From assembly GCA_963751615.1 (NCBI GenBank), contig CAVVVG010000006.1, positions 496,001 through 560,000 on the forward strand: 64,000 nucleotides of DNA, written 5' to 3'. The position numbers and the translations under genes are program-made. This document shows, one piece after another, positions 62,420 to 64,000 of this stretch. Source of the DNA: Palsa-892 sp963751615 (GTDB taxonomy: Bacteria; Pseudomonadota; Alphaproteobacteria; Rhizobiales; Xanthobacteraceae). Under the pieces are notes generated by a model. That model did not search any database. It was not told where the DNA came from and saw only the letters and a list, made by a program, of their open reading frames with translations. Each line of letters starts with the position of its first letter. Position 1 is the first letter of the stretch.

Positions 62420-63778
62420 ATGCGCGGCTTGTCGATCCTCCGCCGCTTTACTTCTGATCGCAAAGGAAACATCGCGATCCTGTTCGGTCTCGCGGTGATT
62501 CCCATCGTAGGAGCGATGGGCGTTGCCGTTGATTATAGCCTCGCCAATGCCGGCCGAACAGCGATGCAGGCTGCGCTCGATAATACCGCGCTCTCGCTCT
62601 CAAAAATGATGCCGCTCACGCAGGGACAGCTTGATGATTACGGCTGGAAAATTTTCCAAGGAAATTTGGGCCCTCACACTCCACTCGTTATCAAACAGTC
62701 CGATCTCGTTATCACACCGACCACGGGCAAGTTATCACTACAGCTCAATAGTCAATATCCGATCCGAATGGCAGGAGTTCTCAGCAAATATATGCCTTTA
62801 ACCATTCCGATCGGATCGCAAACGGAGGTGGTGTGGGGAGATACTAGGCTGCGTGTTGCGCTCGTGCTCGATAATACCGGGTCGATGTCGCAGGCTGGCA
62901 AAATTAGTGCGCTGCAGACCGCCACCACGAACCTGCTGACCACGCTTCAGAATGTCGCAACACACAACGGCGACATTTATGTCTCGATCATTCCATTCGT
63001 CAATGATGTCAATGTGGGCGCCAGCAACTATTCGCAAAACTGGATTGATTGGACGAGTTGGAATGCAAATAACGGTACATGCAGCAATCATAATTATACG
63101 ACGCAGAGTAGCTGCACGTCGCACAACAAGGTCTGGACTCATTCCAATCATAATACCTGGAACGGTTGTGTAACCGACCGCGGTAATTCATCTGGCCCGA
63201 GCGCCCAAAACTATGATCAGAATGTGACCACGCCGGTCGCCGGCGTTACAGCGAGCTTGTTCCCCGCTGAGCAGAATTCTACTTGCCCGCAGCAAATGAT
63301 GGAACTCAGCTACGATTGGTCGACGTTAAAAAACCTAGTCAACCAGATGTCTCCTGGCGGTAGTACGAACCAACCAATCGGTCTTGTCTGGGGATGGCAA
63401 TCGCTGGTAGGCGGCGGACCGCTTACAGCGCCGCCCATGGACCCGAATTTCCAGTACACTCAGGTGATCATTTTGCTGAGCGATGGCTTGAATACCCAGG
63501 ACCGCTGGTACGGCAACGGTTCCAACGTTTCCACGCAAGTAGACAGCCGGATGTATGACCCGAACAACAACGGGGCCGGCACTTGCAAGAACATCAAGGA
63601 TGCCGGCATTAAGATCTACACCGTCCAAGTCAATACTGGCGGCGACCCAACGTCCACACTACTACAGAATTGTGCTACCGACCTGACCATGTTCTTCATG
63701 CTCACGTCAGCAGACCAAATCGTGACAACCTTCAATCAAATTGCAGTTGCCTTGGCCAATCTGCATATTTCGAAATGA
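62420..63778 (+). CDS. TadG-like pilus/secretion protein with von Willebrand factor A domain
   Basis: 452 residues from the ATG that follows GGAGACGACC. An N-terminal type IV pilin-like TadE/TadG segment (FTSDRKGNIAILFGLAVIPI, VGAMGVAVDYSLAN) supplies the single transmembrane helix. The VWA domain has an intact MIDAS (DNTGSMS) and ILLSDGLNTQDRWYG. Between them lies a 60-residue Asn/His/Trp/Cys-rich insert (NGTCSNHNYTTQSSCTSHNK, WTHSNHNTWNGCVTDRG). Such proteins are anchored with the head in the periplasm. No other tad/flp genes are nearby. Confidence 0.88.
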   Translation: MRGLSILRRFTSDRKGNIAILFGLAVIPIVGAMGVAVDYSLANAGRTAMQAALDNTALSLSKMMPLTQGQLDDYGWKIFQGNLGPHTPLVIKQSDLVITPTTGKLSLQLNSQYPIRMAGVLSKYMPLTIPIGSQTEVVWGDTRLRVALVLDNTGSMSQAGKISALQTATTNLLTTLQNVATHNGDIYVSIIPFVNDVNVGASNYSQNWIDWTSWNANNGTCSNHNYTTQSSCTSHNKVWTHSNHNTWNGCVTDRGNSSGPSAQNYDQNVTTPVAGVTASLFPAEQNSTCPQQMMELSYDWSTLKNLVNQMSPGGSTNQPIGLVWGWQSLVGGGPLTAPPMDPNFQYTQVIILLSDGLNTQDRWYGNGSNVSTQVDSRMYDPNNNGAGTCKNIKDAGIKIYTVQVNTGGDPTSTLLQNCATDLTMFFMLTSADQIVTTFNQIAVALANLHISK

Positions 63779-63854
63779 ATTTGCTCTGAAATGCGATTTA
63801 CGGTTCTTAAAAAAAACGGGTAATTATTGAACTGAACTCTTTTTTCCATTCAGA

Positions 63855-63881
63855 AAACAAAGGCCCGGCGAAAGCCGGGCC
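63855..63881 (-). terminator. Terminator of the phasin gene
   Basis: A perfect 8-bp stem GGCCCGGC / GCCGGGCC with loop GAAA. On the minus strand it is followed by TTTGTTTTC, fitting termination of the gene that enters from the right. It lies about 85 nt past the stop of the pilus-type gene. Confidence 0.75.
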
Positions 63882-63912
63882 AACGTTCTTACTAAACTGA
63901 ACTTGTTTCGAG

Positions 63913-64000
63913 TTACTTCGTCTTCGAAATCGCAACTTCAATCGGCTTGTAGGTTTCTTTGGCGAGATCAGCATAAAGTTCGCCGATTTTCTTCGATTCA
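63913..64000 (-). CDS. Phasin family protein, C-terminal part only
   Basis: Only the last 28 codons are in the window; the gene continues past its right edge. They read ESKKIGELYADLAKETYKPI then EVAISKTK and a stop. The KIGELYADLAKETYKP stretch is the usual ending of Rhizobiales phasins (granule-associated proteins on polyhydroxyalkanoate). The assignment rests on this ending only. Confidence 0.7.
   Translation of the reverse strand, partial: ESKKIGELYADLAKETYKPIEVAISKTK

Noticed and set aside
1..64000. CRISPR arrays, rRNA genes, toxin-antitoxin pairs or restriction systems
   Set aside because: No regularly spaced repeats with unique spacers, no rRNA-like sequence, and no gene with nuclease, methylase-restriction or toxin motifs was found on either strand.

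Overview
The window looks like chromosomal DNA of a Hyphomicrobiales (Rhizobiales) alphaproteobacterium of moderate GC content, probably from the Nitrobacteraceae/Xanthobacteraceae/Beijerinckiaceae side of the order. The evidence is a Bradyrhizobium-type porin, a DUF3572-divK-pleD-rpmG neighbourhood, EipB (DUF1849), clpS-clpA, plsY-topA-rnr, a phasin, DUF2950/DUF3300 envelope proteins, and intergenic GTCCGCTTT palindromes of a kind I associate with this group. Genus assignment is an inference.

Layout. 0-10.7 kb: a porin gene broken by one frameshift, a decayed and an intact tandem copy of a TPR-methyltransferase gene, and a two-gene unit of periplasmic binding protein plus chemoreceptor. 10.7-18.2 kb: mostly minus-strand envelope genes. 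These are a lipoprotein, an orphan amino-acid-binding protein, an L,D-transpeptidase/DUF2950/DUF3300 group whose DUF3300 protein ends in an S74-type self-cleaving domain, and a GlsB/YidB/DUF3597/glycine-rich operon. 18.2-25.4 kb: an accessory region of small one- and two-gene modules (SRPBCC, methyltransferases, OsmC, zinc ribbon, VOC, cupin) separated by seven copies of an intergenic palindrome. It contains a tRNA-Ser(GCU) gene, a 43-bp direct repeat of that gene's 5' half 5 kb away, an orphan PEP-CTERM tail and a very short Hsp20-like gene. 25.4-31.6 kb: a reductase/FAD-dehydrogenase pair, a Sel1 protein, a cytochrome c, a GST and a DedA protein.

31.7-64 kb is mainly housekeeping. It holds gatC-gatA-lrgA-lrgB-gatB (an LrgAB pair inside the amidotransferase locus), nitronate monooxygenase/UPF0173, ruvX, an AEC permease, an AidB-like acyl-CoA dehydrogenase, and a pyrB fused to a PyrI-like zinc domain. 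These are followed by plsY, topA, rnr, DUF983, NUDIX, rpmG (too short for usual ORF cut-offs), pleD, divK, DUF3572, eipB, ridA, a GDPD, a FemAB-like acyltransferase, HIT, azlCD, clpA, clpS, a TadG-like von Willebrand protein and the end of a phasin gene.

No complete mobile element, integrase, CRISPR array, rRNA or defence system was seen. The most unusual items are the PyrB-zinc-domain fusion, the repeat-separated gene modules next to the split tRNA-Ser repeat, the predicted self-cleaving DUF3300-S74 protein, the binding-protein/chemoreceptor pair, and the remnant PEP-CTERM sorting tail abutting a palindrome. Functions are assigned from recognisable motifs and family memory; no database search was run.
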